Shown here in pieces: positions 17,899-27,411 of a DNA stretch of 64,000 bases. The first letter of the stretch is position 1, and each line of letters begins with the position of its first letter. The DNA is from Acinetobacter calcoaceticus. Lineage in GTDB: Bacteria > Pseudomonadota > Gammaproteobacteria > Pseudomonadales > Moraxellaceae. A program made the position numbers and the translations under genes. The notes under the pieces are model-generated. The model searched no databases. It was given only the letters and a program-made list of their open reading frames with translations, and was not told the DNA's origin. The stretch covers positions 1,488,001 through 1,552,000 of the forward strand of contig NZ_LS999521.1 of the NCBI RefSeq assembly GCF_900520355.1, written 5' to 3'.

Positions 17899-18933
17899 AT
17901 GCAAATTCAAAATCAGGTACAGCTTAAGCCATTCAATACTTTGAGTTTAGATGTAACAGTTTCTCACTACACCAAAGTCCAAACTATTCAGGATATTGAG
18001 GAAGCTCTGGGTTTTGCTGAGCAGCATAATTTAAATGTACTTGTATTATCGGGCGGTAGTAATATGCTACTGCCGCAACAGATCAATGCGTTGGTTATTC
18101 ATCTTGATATTCAAGGAATTGAAGTTTTATCGAACGATGATGATTTTGTTCGAGTTAATGTTGGTGCAGGCCAAGTCTGGCATGATTTCGTTTTATATAG
18201 CACTAATCAAAATTGGTTTGGCTTACAAAATCTCGCACTTATTCCTGGATTAGTCGGCGCTTCACCTGTACAAAATATTGGTGCTTATGGGGTAGAGGTG
18301 GGTGAGTTTATTGAGTCAGTACAAGTGTATGACCGTAAATTAAAAGAAACTCAGACAATTTTAGCGGCAGACTGCCATTTCGCCTATCGTCATAGTATTT
18401 TTAAAGATGATCCGAACCGTTACATTATTACGCACGTTACTTTTAAATTACTTAAACAACCACATTTCAAACTTAACTATGGTGATTTGAAGCAAGCAGT
18501 CGGAGACAACTTGACTGCCGAGAACTTACAAAATCAAGTCATCCATATTCGCCAAAGTAAGCTCCCTGATCCCAAAGAATATCCAAATGTGGGTAGTTTC
18601 TTTAAAAATCCGATCGTTAATCCTCAAGAATTTGAACGTTTAATCACACAATTCTCAACAATTCCACATTATCCTCAAGCCCATGGAAACGTTAAAATTG
18701 CAGCAGGCTGGTTAATTGATCAGGTGGGTTGGAAAGGTAAACAACTCGATATGGTGGGAATGTTTCATAAACAAGCGTTGGTTTTGGTCAATTATGCCAA
18801 TGCATCTCTCACGGATGTAAAGAAAACTTATCAGGCTGTACAACATGATGTTGATCAGCGTTTCCATATTATGTTAGAACCAGAACCTGTGCTTTATAAC
18901 AGTTTAGGTTTAATTGAAAATCATACGGAATAG
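17899..18933 (+). CDS. murB: UDP-N-acetylenolpyruvoylglucosamine reductase MurB (344 aa)
   Basis: MurB makes UDP-N-acetylmuramate with NADPH and FAD. The FAD-binding segment [10 protein letters not shown] and the Gly-Ala-x-Pro-Val-Gln-Asn-Ile-Gly-Ala-Tyr-Gly segment are present. The catalytic Ser is in GSFFKNP near residue 235, and there is a C-terminal glutamate near LEPEP. Length fits the E. coli-like type I enzyme. ATG 17899 gives the usual N terminus. ATG 17872, which overlaps the phosphatase gene, would add nine residues and has no ribosome site. Confidence 0.95.
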   Translation: MQIQNQVQLKPFNTLSLDVTVSHYTKVQTIQDIEEALGFAEQHNLNVLVLSGGSNMLLPQQINALVIHLDIQGIEVLSNDDDFVRVNVGAGQVWHDFVLYSTNQNWFGLQNLALIPGLVGASPVQNIGAYGVEVGEFIESVQVYDRKLKETQTILAADCHFAYRHSIFKDDPNRYIITHVTFKLLKQPHFKLNYGDLKQAVGDNLTAENLQNQVIHIRQSKLPDPKEYPNVGSFFKNPIVNPQEFERLITQFSTIPHYPQAHGNVKIAAGWLIDQVGWKGKQLDMVGMFHKQALVLVNYANASLTDVKKTYQAVQHDVDQRFHIMLEPEPVLYNSLGLIENHTE

Positions 18934-18937
18934 TTTT

Positions 18938-20062
18938 ATGCCACAAGTACACTTAATGGTACGTTTAGTACAAGTAGTCACCGCGCTATTTTTACTATTA
19001 GGCTGTTTCGTGGTTTTTTTATATTCGCCGTTTTATTCAAAATTAATTGTAGCTGGACTTAATTATTTTGTACCGGTTGATGTTAATCAAGTCGCCGCTG
19101 AAAGCCAGAGACAGGCTGCATTAAGTGAGCATGACAATTTAGAACCAGGTTCAAATCTATGGATTGCTCGTCAAGCATATTTAAAGCTGACTGAAAAAGC
19201 ATTACGTGAAAAAAAGACAACTGATCTGACCTATATTCAAGAGAACTATAAAGCCTTGCAGCAAATTATTCTCTTAGAAGAAAAGGAACAAGATTTAGAG
19301 AAGGAAACAGCAACTGTAACTGTTCCTTTGGTCGTAAAAAAATCAGAAATTGATGCTGCAGATGAAGCAAGTAGCCCAGTTGACAAGTCATTTTTGATTA
19401 ATAGCTCTGAAAATAAGGCACTTACAGAACAATATACAGAGTTCTTGGCAAGAAAGCCTGAAGTACCAGAGCATCAACAAGCTGTTAGTGAGCCTGAACA
19501 GAAAATTGAGTATGTCCGTAAAAACCCGATACCTATCCAGCCTAAAAAATTATCAGAACCTTATGCAATTGTTGTGTTGGGTGGCGGATTAACCTTAGAT
19601 AAAAATGGAAAAGATATTGTAGTTAATGGTTATACACGCTTGAGACTGGAAAAAACCTTAGAAGTTGAAAAACAAAATCAGCTTCCTATTGTACTGAGTG
19701 GTGTTGAAGCCCCTTATATGCAAACTTGGTTAAAAGAGCGTGGTGTTGATGCAAAATTACTAGAAAATCGAAGTATGAATACCTGTGAAAATACACGATT
19801 TAGTTCTTTATTGCTTCAGAAAAAAGGTGGAGCACCTACGGTCATGTTGGTGACAGATGAATACCATATGCCACGTACACGTCGACTATTTGCTTTAAAT
19901 GGTATAGAAACGATTCCTGTTGTAGCTCCGATGCCAACACCACTTACACGCTGGCAACCAAGTGTACAAAATTACGATCATAGCCGCCGTGCGAATTATG
20001 AATTACTTGCGACAATTCGCGACATGTTGTTTGGTTCAAGCGATTGTCGAGAGGTACCTTAA
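18938..20062 (+). CDS. YdcF/ElyC/SanA-like (DUF218) membrane protein (374 aa)
   Basis: One N-terminal membrane helix (about residues 10-32) is followed by a 150-residue charged linker and a C-terminal DUF218 domain from about 210. The DUF218 domain starts AIVVLGGGL, continues with LSGVEAPYM and a conserved Asn-Thr-x-Glu-Asn, and ends with a His-Met-Pro-Arg segment. Family members such as ElyC and SanA affect envelope integrity; the chemistry is unknown. ATG 18938 lies five bases after the murB stop. Its stop overlaps the next start (TAATG), so the run is translationally coupled. Confidence 0.83.
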   Translation: MPQVHLMVRLVQVVTALFLLLGCFVVFLYSPFYSKLIVAGLNYFVPVDVNQVAAESQRQAALSEHDNLEPGSNLWIARQAYLKLTEKALREKKTTDLTYIQENYKALQQIILLEEKEQDLEKETATVTVPLVVKKSEIDAADEASSPVDKSFLINSSENKALTEQYTEFLARKPEVPEHQQAVSEPEQKIEYVRKNPIPIQPKKLSEPYAIVVLGGGLTLDKNGKDIVVNGYTRLRLEKTLEVEKQNQLPIVLSGVEAPYMQTWLKERGVDAKLLENRSMNTCENTRFSSLLLQKKGGAPTVMLVTDEYHMPRTRRLFALNGIETIPVVAPMPTPLTRWQPSVQNYDHSRRANYELLATIRDMLFGSSDCREVP

Positions 20063-21090
20063 TGTCAGATATCCCGTTTCTCAATCCTGCTGTATTAAAA
20101 CAATTAGATTTACCGGTCCCGAATCGTGATCTCACACCCCAGGTTTTAAGCCCACTCAATTTAAATACACTAGAAGAACCATCTCGCGATTTGCTAGCCT
20201 ATCGCAAGTTGTATGGTTTACATTTACTTGAATGTGACCATTGGCAGGGCTATGTTCAAATGCCATTATTTCGCTTACATGTGCAGGTTTTCAAACCTAA
20301 AATAGACAAAATACAAGGTACTGTCTGTTTATTACATGGTTATCTTGAGCATAGTGGTATTTATCAGCCCATCATTCGAGAAATTCTTGAACAAGGTTTC
20401 AGTGTAATTACCTATGATTTACCTGGTCATGGCCTCAGTAATGGTTCACCAGCAAGTATTCAAAATTTTGACCACTACCAACAAGTTTTGATGGCTGTTT
20501 ATCAATATGTCAAAAATGCAGATCAGTTGCCTAAACCTTGGGTGGGAATTGGTCAAAGTACGGGTGGGGCAATTTGGATGCATCATTTATTAGAATATGC
20601 TGAAAAACGCCAAGACCCGATTGTAGATAGAGTCTTATTACTTTCTCCTTTGATTCGTCCTGCAAAAACAGCATGGTGGCATAACCCAGTCGGGTTAGGC
20701 ATTATTCGTCGTATTAAAAGACAGGTTCCGAGACACTTTAGACGCAATAATCATAATCCAGAATTTTTGCGTTTTATTCGTTTAAAAGATCCGTTGCAGC
20801 CTCGAATGATGGGAATGGACTGGATTTTGGCAATGTCAAAATGGATGCAAGAAATGGAAGAGCGGCCTGCTTGCCGTATTCCTGTTTGGCTTGCTCAAGG
20901 CGCTCTCGACCAGACGGTTGATTGGCGTTACAACATCGAATTTATTCGTCGTAAATTTAGGCTTCAAACGCTATTAATGCTTGAAGAAGGTTCACATCAA
21001 TTAATTAATGAACGTGCAGATATACGTGCGGCTTTAACAGGATTGATTCCAGCCTTTTTGCATGCAAAGCCAAAACATTTTTATTATTAA
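20062..21090 (+). CDS. Alpha/beta hydrolase, monoacylglycerol-lipase-like (342 aa)
   Basis: The nucleophile elbow GQSTG places Ser166 as catalytic. The oxyanion/lid start LLHGYLEHSG (91-100) and DLPGHGLSNG (119-128) match the serine aminopeptidase S33/monoglyceride lipase group. The catalytic Asp is probably in GALDQTVDW and the His in EGSHQL. ATG 20062 has a GAGAGG ribosome site at 20049-20054 and overlaps the preceding stop by one base. The protein lacks a signal peptide. The substrate is unknown; lysophospholipid or monoacylglycerol is possible. Confidence 0.85.
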   Translation: MSDIPFLNPAVLKQLDLPVPNRDLTPQVLSPLNLNTLEEPSRDLLAYRKLYGLHLLECDHWQGYVQMPLFRLHVQVFKPKIDKIQGTVCLLHGYLEHSGIYQPIIREILEQGFSVITYDLPGHGLSNGSPASIQNFDHYQQVLMAVYQYVKNADQLPKPWVGIGQSTGGAIWMHHLLEYAEKRQDPIVDRVLLLSPLIRPAKTAWWHNPVGLGIIRRIKRQVPRHFRRNNHNPEFLRFIRLKDPLQPRMMGMDWILAMSKWMQEMEERPACRIPVWLAQGALDQTVDWRYNIEFIRRKFRLQTLLMLEEGSHQLINERADIRAALTGLIPAFLHAKPKHFYY

Positions 21091-21094
21091 AAAA

Positions 21095-21131
21095 TCATGC
21101 ATCTATCCAATAATTCTGGATAGATGCATGA
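21095..21131 (-). terminator. Strong intrinsic terminator of the lipoprotein gene
   Basis: A 15-bp perfect stem (21095-21109 with 21117-21131) around a 7-base loop is followed on the minus strand by six T. The plus strand lacks a T run, so it mainly serves the minus-strand gene. Confidence 0.8.
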
Positions 21132-21147
21132 CTTAATCTTTGTCGCT

Positions 21148-21651
21148 TTATTTTGAATTTTGATAAAGCTGCATAAAGTTTTTATAAACTGAAGATTGTT
21201 TTTGTGGACTATACATATTGCGTTCAATCGTTCCTTTATCTGTTTTGATTAAAACGTTTACATTTTGAGCATCTTTAAACTCTTGCAAGAATTTGCTTGG
21301 AATAATAAAGAATGTAGTTGAATGTTTAGGAACTAATCGGCTTACATTCGCTTTTTCAGTGGCTTGAGCGGGTTGATAATTAAATCGTTTCCCATCGATA
21401 TCAAATATTAACTCGTTAATATCATAAAAGTTATAACTACTACTTAAATGAACATCTACGCGAAGCTGATCTTTTTGATTCTCGTTCCATTTAACGAGCA
21501 TGCTAGGACATAATTCAGTTGGTAAACAGTTGAGCTGACCAGCTGTCTTTACTACTGTAGGAGCGGTTGCTTTATCTGTACCAAATTGTGTGGTGCTACA
21601 AGCCGTTGTCAGTAGACAAGAACTCAATAAGAGTAGAGATTTCTTCATCAT
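21148..21651 (-). CDS. Putative lipoprotein (167 aa)
   Basis: A signal peptide ends in a lipobox-like Leu-Thr-Thr-Ala-Cys with Cys18 as the modified residue. A second Cys pair occurs near residues 42-48 (LNCLPTELCP). The mature domain is about 145 residues and looks like a compact beta-rich fold. I do not recognise the family. It has its own terminator and lies 62 bases downstream of the amidase gene, so they may share a transcript. Confidence 0.75.
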   Translation of the reverse strand: MMKKSLLLLSSCLLTTACSTTQFGTDKATAPTVVKTAGQLNCLPTELCPSMLVKWNENQKDQLRVDVHLSSSYNFYDINELIFDIDGKRFNYQPAQATEKANVSRLVPKHSTTFFIIPSKFLQEFKDAQNVNVLIKTDKGTIERNMYSPQKQSSVYKNFMQLYQNSK

Positions 21652-21713
21652 ATAAATTCCAAGACAGTATGTTTAATATTATTTATGTTAATGCCAATAA
21701 ATTTTGGCATAAA

Positions 21714-22769
21714 TTAACGAGTAGTTGGGCTTAAAAATAAAAAAGGTTTGGCAACTTTAAAGGAAGAAGTAGCATCACCTGCATAGATATGACTTTGATC
21801 GGGCCCTAAATCAAGTCTACGTGTTTTACCATCTTTAAAGTTAATCTTTTTTAAGTCGATCCAAAATACATTTGGGGATAGGGCAGATTCGAAAAAATAG
21901 AGCATCTGTTTATGATCGGCTACAGTTCGCCAACGAGTCGAAGAGATATTAGGTTCTTCTTGAGTATTTAGCCCATAGGGAACAGATGCATTTCGAATCA
22001 CACTAAATACAGAGGCTTGAGCCTGTTTACTATCATCATTTTTAGGAATTGCATTAATATAAAATGATGCGCGTGCAAAGCGATCAGATGCTCGGTTTGT
22101 ACCAGGAAGCATGATCGTTCCACCAATTTGTTTCCAATATTCGGCAAGTGCGAGTTGCTTATCGAAAGTAGGTGAGTTAGTCATGACTTGATAGTTACGA
22201 CTATGGTGAATAGTCTGCTTTCCGTCAATATATTCAATAATTGCGCTATCACCTGTTTTGTCAGAAATAGATAAATGCAGAGTAGTAAGCCTTGATTCGC
22301 CTGGAACATTGTCGGTAACAATGGTGTAAGGTTCTTTTTCTAAGGCTTTGACAGCCTCATCTACAGTTGCAAAATTATCGAGTACATATTGTGCCCAAGC
22401 AGCAATGCTTAGTAATGGTTTATTAGTTTTTTTTACATCTGGATATTGAGATTCTACTAACCATAAAATATTGGCAACCAATCCAGCTTCATTCATGCCA
22501 TCTGTTGTGGAAACTTCATAACCTGTAGCAATCACACTTCCATATTTAGATGTCCATTTTATTGAATTGGAGCCTGCACTACCATCACGGGTAACCCCGC
22601 TTGGCATAATCCATAAATTTGTACCCGTATCAACTTTCCAGTCCATCGAACGAGCCGTAATAATATGTTGATTATTACCTAAATATACAGCACGTGTACA
22701 AGCAACAGTATAGCTACTTAAGGCTACCGCCAGTGCAACAAAAGAAGAGATGAATGTTTTTTTCAACAT
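21714..22769 (-). CDS. Exported Ntn amidase, choloylglycine hydrolase/penicillin V acylase family (351 aa)
   Basis: After a signal peptide of 23 residues the mature protein begins at Cys24 in Cys-Thr-Arg-Ala-Val-Tyr, the N-terminal nucleophile context of linear amide hydrolases. ARSMDW supplies the conserved Arg and Asp near residues 40-45, and later Asn and Arg residues fit the family. Gram-negative relatives degrade acyl-homoserine lactones or penicillin V; bile-salt hydrolysis is less likely in this host. ATG 22769 has an AAGG ribosome site. An upstream in-frame start would add nine residues that spoil the signal peptide. Confidence 0.85.
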   Translation of the reverse strand: MLKKTFISSFVALAVALSSYTVACTRAVYLGNNQHIITARSMDWKVDTGTNLWIMPSGVTRDGSAGSNSIKWTSKYGSVIATGYEVSTTDGMNEAGLVANILWLVESQYPDVKKTNKPLLSIAAWAQYVLDNFATVDEAVKALEKEPYTIVTDNVPGESRLTTLHLSISDKTGDSAIIEYIDGKQTIHHSRNYQVMTNSPTFDKQLALAEYWKQIGGTIMLPGTNRASDRFARASFYINAIPKNDDSKQAQASVFSVIRNASVPYGLNTQEEPNISSTRWRTVADHKQMLYFFESALSPNVFWIDLKKINFKDGKTRRLDLGPDQSHIYAGDATSSFKVAKPFLFLSPTTR

Positions 22770-22979
22770 GATGGAATACCTTCTTGTTATAAGCATTAAA
22801 ATTTTTTATTAAATAAAATTAAAATGTGTACGTTATTTATACTTTTATATTAGGTGAAAAATCTATTAAATACAAATCAAAAGGAGAGTAAAATTTAATC
22901 AAAAAATCACAAATTAGTTTTAAAGATGGAAGAGCATCACACTATAAATGTAATGCTCAAATGATAGGATTAATATAAA

Positions 22980-24653
22980 TTAGAAATGATTAGCATCAGC
23001 CATATTCCACATACGATAATAGAAATTATCATCGTCATTATTAAGTTCAGATTGTAAAAGTTCACCTTCTTTTAAGAAAAAATGCAGTTGAGCATAGTTC
23101 TTAATTTCGCGGTCATTTACTCGCTGAGCCAAATGGTGGGCTTTAATATCTGAAGGATGACGTAAACCAGCTGCCGCAATCATTTCTGATAACGCATGCA
23201 ATGTATTTTTATGAAAATTAAATACCCGTTCTGATTTGGTTGGTACATCAATTGCTTTTTGACGGTCTTTATCTTGGGTTGCAACACCTACAGGGCATTG
23301 GTTAGTGTGACAGCTTTGTGCCTGAATACATCCAACAGCAAACATGAAACCACGTGCTGAGTTAACCCAATCTGCACCTAGTGCAAAAGTACTAGCAATA
23401 TCAAATGCACTGATGATTTTACCACTAGCACCAATCTTAACTTGATCTCTTAACCCAGCACCGACAAGGGTGTTATGGACAAAGCGCAAGCCTTCGCGTA
23501 ATGGAGTACCAATATTGTCGCTAAACTCAATTGGTGCTGCACCTGTACCACCTTCAGAACCATCAACCACAATAAAGTCAGGAACAATTTTTGTTTCGAG
23601 CATTGCTTTAACAATACTCATAAATTGCCAAGGTTGACCAATACACAGTTTAAAACCAACTGGTTTACCGCCAGATAATGTGCGCAATTTCTGTAAGAAA
23701 TGCATCATTTCTATTGGGGTAGAAAAACTAGAGTGCTTTGCAGGAGAAATACAGTCATGATCGCGCGAAACGCCGCGGATTTCGGCAATTTCTGCGGTAA
23801 TTTTATGTTTAGGTAAAATACCGCCATGGCCCGGTTTTGCACCTTGGGAAAGCTTCAGTTCAATCATTTTGATCTGTGGTAATTGGGATTGTTTGGCAAA
23901 CTTTTGCTCGTCAAATTTCCCATCTACGGTACGACATCCAAAATAACCACTGGCAATTTGCCAAACAATATCACCACCATTTTCTAGATGATAAGGGCTT
24001 AAACTACCTTCGCCAGTATCATGATAAAACCCACCTAACTGCGCTCCTTTATTTAACGCAAGAATTGCATTCGCACTTAAACTACCAAAGCTCATGGCAG
24101 AGATGTTCATAATGGATGCGCTATAAGGTTGAAGGCATTGTGCATTACCAACCTGAATACGGAAACTCTTTGGATCTGCTGGTGGGCAAGGGCTTATTGA
24201 GTGGACAATAAAGCGATAGTTTTCTTGATAAACGTCAATAATTGAACCAAAAGGTTTATCTGCATTTTCATTTTTAGCGCGTTGATAAACTAGACTTCTT
24301 TGCATACGCGAAAAAGGTAGAGCATCTTGATCCGCTTCAATAAAGTATTGACGAATTTCTGGGCGTATATCTTCAAACAAAAAACGGAAATGCCCCATAA
24401 TTGGGTAGTTTCTTAAAATTGAATGTTTATTCTGCAAAACATCATAAAGGCCTAATAAGCTTAGTGCACCCGTGAGTACCCATAAACCGTTAAGTAGAGT
24501 ATCTGAAATAAAATAATAGATACTATGAGGGGTATATACAGTGCGAAACCATGTAATGCTGAGTGCAGTAAAAATACATAAGAACCAGAGAGAATGGCGT
24601 GAAAAAAATGTATTGAGAAATTTATGTCGAATGATTTGTGCTGGACTCGCCAT
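22980..24653 (-). CDS. FMN-binding glutamate synthase family protein (557 aa)
   Basis: The protein has the central FMN/TIM-barrel domain of glutamate synthase large subunit but no amidotransferase domain, and begins with two membrane helices (about 18-62). The substrate/FMN loop DGSEGGTGAAP and the 3Fe-4S cluster segment Cys-His-Thr-Asn-Gln-Cys-Pro-Val-Gly are clear. These stand-alone proteins are common in proteobacteria; their reaction is not well established and may not be glutamate synthesis. A single monocistronic gene with a 460-base gap upstream. Confidence 0.88.
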   Translation of the reverse strand: MASPAQIIRHKFLNTFFSRHSLWFLCIFTALSITWFRTVYTPHSIYYFISDTLLNGLWVLTGALSLLGLYDVLQNKHSILRNYPIMGHFRFLFEDIRPEIRQYFIEADQDALPFSRMQRSLVYQRAKNENADKPFGSIIDVYQENYRFIVHSISPCPPADPKSFRIQVGNAQCLQPYSASIMNISAMSFGSLSANAILALNKGAQLGGFYHDTGEGSLSPYHLENGGDIVWQIASGYFGCRTVDGKFDEQKFAKQSQLPQIKMIELKLSQGAKPGHGGILPKHKITAEIAEIRGVSRDHDCISPAKHSSFSTPIEMMHFLQKLRTLSGGKPVGFKLCIGQPWQFMSIVKAMLETKIVPDFIVVDGSEGGTGAAPIEFSDNIGTPLREGLRFVHNTLVGAGLRDQVKIGASGKIISAFDIASTFALGADWVNSARGFMFAVGCIQAQSCHTNQCPVGVATQDKDRQKAIDVPTKSERVFNFHKNTLHALSEMIAAAGLRHPSDIKAHHLAQRVNDREIKNYAQLHFFLKEGELLQSELNNDDDNFYYRMWNMADANHF

Positions 24654-25116
24654 ATTGGAACAAATTCCTAATGTTTTACTGGCACATACCTTGCCAAGAA
24701 GCGAGTAAAACTACAAGTATGAAATTGTTAGTTTTAGGGGACAAGAAAGAGTACATTCAAAGGCTCGCTTGATTTAAAAATATATTTTTAAATAGAAAGT
24801 ATTTTGACTATAAATAATATTTAATCTGAAGATTTTAGCATTAAGATAAATTATAAAATTAATGGATTTTATAAATGTTTAGTTGTACTGAAAAATATAT
24901 TTTGTTAAATCAATTTATAAAAAACTATATATAAACTAAATGTAAATTTAGATTTATTTAAAAATAAGAGAATTATTTGAATGTTATTTTTTATTTTGGA
25001 ATACTTAATGCTGTGCTATTTAATTATTGTTTGCTAATATAAATAAATTGAAATAATATTTTTTAATAGACATTACTAAAACTATATAAGATTCTAAAAA
25101 TTATTTAAGGACTGAA
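24654..25116. other. AT-rich intergenic region
   Basis: About 460 bases with no reading frame of note, repeat or terminator that I can support. It must hold the divergent promoters of the flanking genes. Confidence 0.5.
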
Positions 25117-25548
25117 ATGAATTGGAAATTATTAATATGCTCTATTTTTCTAACAGGAGTCTTTTTCTTAACTTTAATGTTCTATCTAGGTTTTGACTTT
25201 GATACTTTCAAAAAAGTCGTTCTAATACAAAGTTTGTTAGTCGCTGTGGCTATCATCTTTGACTCTATGGAACGAAAGAATAATCCTATTTTTCCAGGAT
25301 GTATTGTTTATCCCTTACTTGGCATTGTATTTGTTTTAGGATTTACACCTATTTTAGATTTTTTTGCTGAAAGACCTAAAGGATTTCATAGTTGGGATAT
25401 TAGAAATATGTTTGTGATCAACTCTGGCAGTGCAGACTATCATTTTAGGAAACTGGCTTGGTATGGCAAAGCCTATATACAATTAGGTTTTGCTATGGTG
25501 GGTGGATTTCTCGGCCTGTTTTTTCATTTAATTTTTAGAAATAGTTAA
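25117..25548 (+). CDS. Hypothetical membrane protein (143 aa)
   Basis: Three or four hydrophobic segments (about 5-27, 32-46, 58-80 and 120-140) are separated by short loops. A polar loop at about 83-118 contains Phe-His-Ser-Trp-Asp and Tyr-His-Phe-Arg. AAGGA lies 7 bases before the ATG. I do not recognise it. It is AT-rich like its surroundings and has no operon partner. Confidence 0.6.
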   Translation: MNWKLLICSIFLTGVFFLTLMFYLGFDFDTFKKVVLIQSLLVAVAIIFDSMERKNNPIFPGCIVYPLLGIVFVLGFTPILDFFAERPKGFHSWDIRNMFVINSGSADYHFRKLAWYGKAYIQLGFAMVGGFLGLFFHLIFRNS

Positions 25549-26082
25549 GCTAATGCTACCTTCTTATGGTAGGTGAAAAGTTGTTTTAATTACTGAAAAT
25601 TCTTAAAAAATCCTAGAACTGTTATAAGTTACTTAGATTTCTTATTCATAAAATATTGTTTTCTTATTCATTTAAAATATATAGAACAATCAGTAGTTTA
25701 CTTTTTATTCTTGTTTTTTTGACCAAAGGTTAAAAAATTATAAATTACTAAAAGTGATGGTAAATTTTAACTAATGAAAATATATAATTTTTTTAGTAAA
25801 ACTAATAAAAACTGAATAAAAGTATCGAAAATTCATATAAAAAGTGTAATAAACCATAAAACTTTTTCTAATTGAGAAATTCATCAGAAGTTGAACTATT
25901 AATTGATATTTAAAATGAAACTTATGTTAGTGTTTTTGTTGTTTTTTTGTATTATGCGCGGTCAGTAGAGTAAAAAAATAATGCTTTGAAAAAACAATCA
26001 GAAAAGCTAGTGATTGTGTTGGGGAAGGCTAGTTTTTACATCTATTAATTTTATTGGCGTAATGTAAAAAAGGTTTTTAACC
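25549..26082. other. AT-rich region upstream of the pilus operon
   Basis: About 530 bases with no gene. A weak hairpin (CTACC...GGTAG) follows the membrane protein gene at about 25556-25573. The pilus operon promoter must lie here, but I cannot place it. Confidence 0.45.
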
Positions 26083-26610
26083 ATGAAAAAGTCTCTCATT
26101 TGTTTATCAGCAATTGCTATGGGTTTAATGTCTATCAATGCCGCAAATGCTGCAACTGCAACAGGCACCTTGACTGTTAAAGCAACAATTACGAATAGTT
26201 GTGTATTGAATACTTCAGCTACAGGTACAACAGCAAATGCAGTTTTAGATTTCGGTACTTTAAGTTCTCTTGCTAGCAACGTGGATGCAGACACCACAAC
26301 GGGTGGTACTGCAATTAAAGTTTTATGTAACAACACTGTGCCATGGACTTTGGCTTTTGATGCTGGCAAAAATGCTCAAACGACTCAACGTCGTATGATT
26401 GGTGGCGCAACAAGCAACGAATATATCCCTTACAACCTCTTCTCTGACACTAATCGTGCAACAGCGATTGGTATTGCAACAACTGCATATAGCGGTACTG
26501 GTACTGGTGCGCCACAAGCAGTTAACGTATATGGCCGTATCCCTGCTGGGACGACTTTACCAAGCGCAGGTAGCTATGTTGACACCGTAACTGTAACAGT
26601 GACTTATTAA
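26083..26610 (+). CDS. Spore-coat-U-domain major pilin, CsuA/B-like (175 aa)
   Basis: A 23-residue signal peptide (ending Ala-Asn-Ala) leads to one SCPU domain. Two Cys (about 40 and 86) form the expected disulfide. It ends in alternating Val-Thr and a final Tyr, as subunits recognised by archaic-type chaperones do. It is the first gene of a four-gene chaperone-usher operon in the order pilin, chaperone, usher, tip subunit. Csu in A. baumannii has six genes with three small pilins; this system has one. A 83-base gap to the chaperone with an inverted repeat (AGCTCT...AGAGCT near 26640-26660) may favour pilin expression. Confidence 0.85.
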   Translation: MKKSLICLSAIAMGLMSINAANAATATGTLTVKATITNSCVLNTSATGTTANAVLDFGTLSSLASNVDADTTTGGTAIKVLCNNTVPWTLAFDAGKNAQTTQRRMIGGATSNEYIPYNLFSDTNRATAIGIATTAYSGTGTGAPQAVNVYGRIPAGTTLPSAGSYVDTVTVTVTY

Positions 26611-26693
26611 TTTTTAATAAGTTTTATTGTGTCATTGCTAGCTCTTGATTGAGAGAGCTAGCCTAATTTGAGAAAAGTAGTTCTGGGCAAATC

Positions 26694-27401
26694 ATGAGAA
26701 AAAATATCTTTGTTATTACAAGTTTATTGTTATTTTTGCCTAGTATGCTGAACGCTGCATCAATTCGTCTTTCGCCTGTAAGTGTTGAAATATTAAATGA
26801 TCAATCGGCGTCCTCAATTAGCCTATATAACCAGTCAAATGAAAGCACTGATTTGCAGGTACGTGTATTTGAATGGCGCCAAAATGCTGGGCAAGATCAA
26901 CTCATACCTACAGATGAGATTGCGGTTAGCCCCCCGTTTTTAAAATTACAACCTAATGATTCTTATAACTTACGTGTAGTTAGAATTAATCCAGCACCAG
27001 TTTCTGGTGAGCAAACATACCGTATTATTATTGATGAACTACCGAAACCGATTGATAACCGTAAAGCTGATCAAGGGATTAACGTACTACTACGTTCGTC
27101 ATTGCCTTTATTTGTCGTAAATAAAGATGCAATGACTAAACTTACGTGGTCAATACAACAAGAACAAAATAATTCTTCTCTTATGATTAGCAATGTTGGC
27201 AATCGACACGCACTTTTAAATAATTTAACACTTGTTGATGTAACAGAAAATAAAAGCTATGCCATTAAAGTAAATACGGTGAATGGTTATATTCTTGCTG
27301 GCAAAGCAAAAAATTTTAATATTAGCCCTGATTTTAAATTTCAAGCGGATCATAAATATAATATTTCATTGAATATTAACGGTAAGCAAACATCTCTTTA
27401 A
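26694..27401 (+). CDS. Periplasmic pilus chaperone, CsuC-like (235 aa)
   Basis: After a signal peptide of about 21 residues comes a two-domain PapD-like immunoglobulin fold. The beginning Ser-Ile-Arg-Leu-Ser-Pro-Val matches the subunit-binding edge strand, and a Tyr-Arg-Ile segment and Leu-Arg-Ser-Ser-Leu-Pro-Leu-Phe-Val follow in the usual order. It would cap pilins until delivery to the usher. Ten bases separate it from the usher gene. Confidence 0.88.
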   Translation: MRKNIFVITSLLLFLPSMLNAASIRLSPVSVEILNDQSASSISLYNQSNESTDLQVRVFEWRQNAGQDQLIPTDEIAVSPPFLKLQPNDSYNLRVVRINPAPVSGEQTYRIIIDELPKPIDNRKADQGINVLLRSSLPLFVVNKDAMTKLTWSIQQEQNNSSLMISNVGNRHALLNNLTLVDVTENKSYAIKVNTVNGYILAGKAKNFNISPDFKFQADHKYNISLNINGKQTSL

Positions 27402-27411
27402 AGAGGCACAT

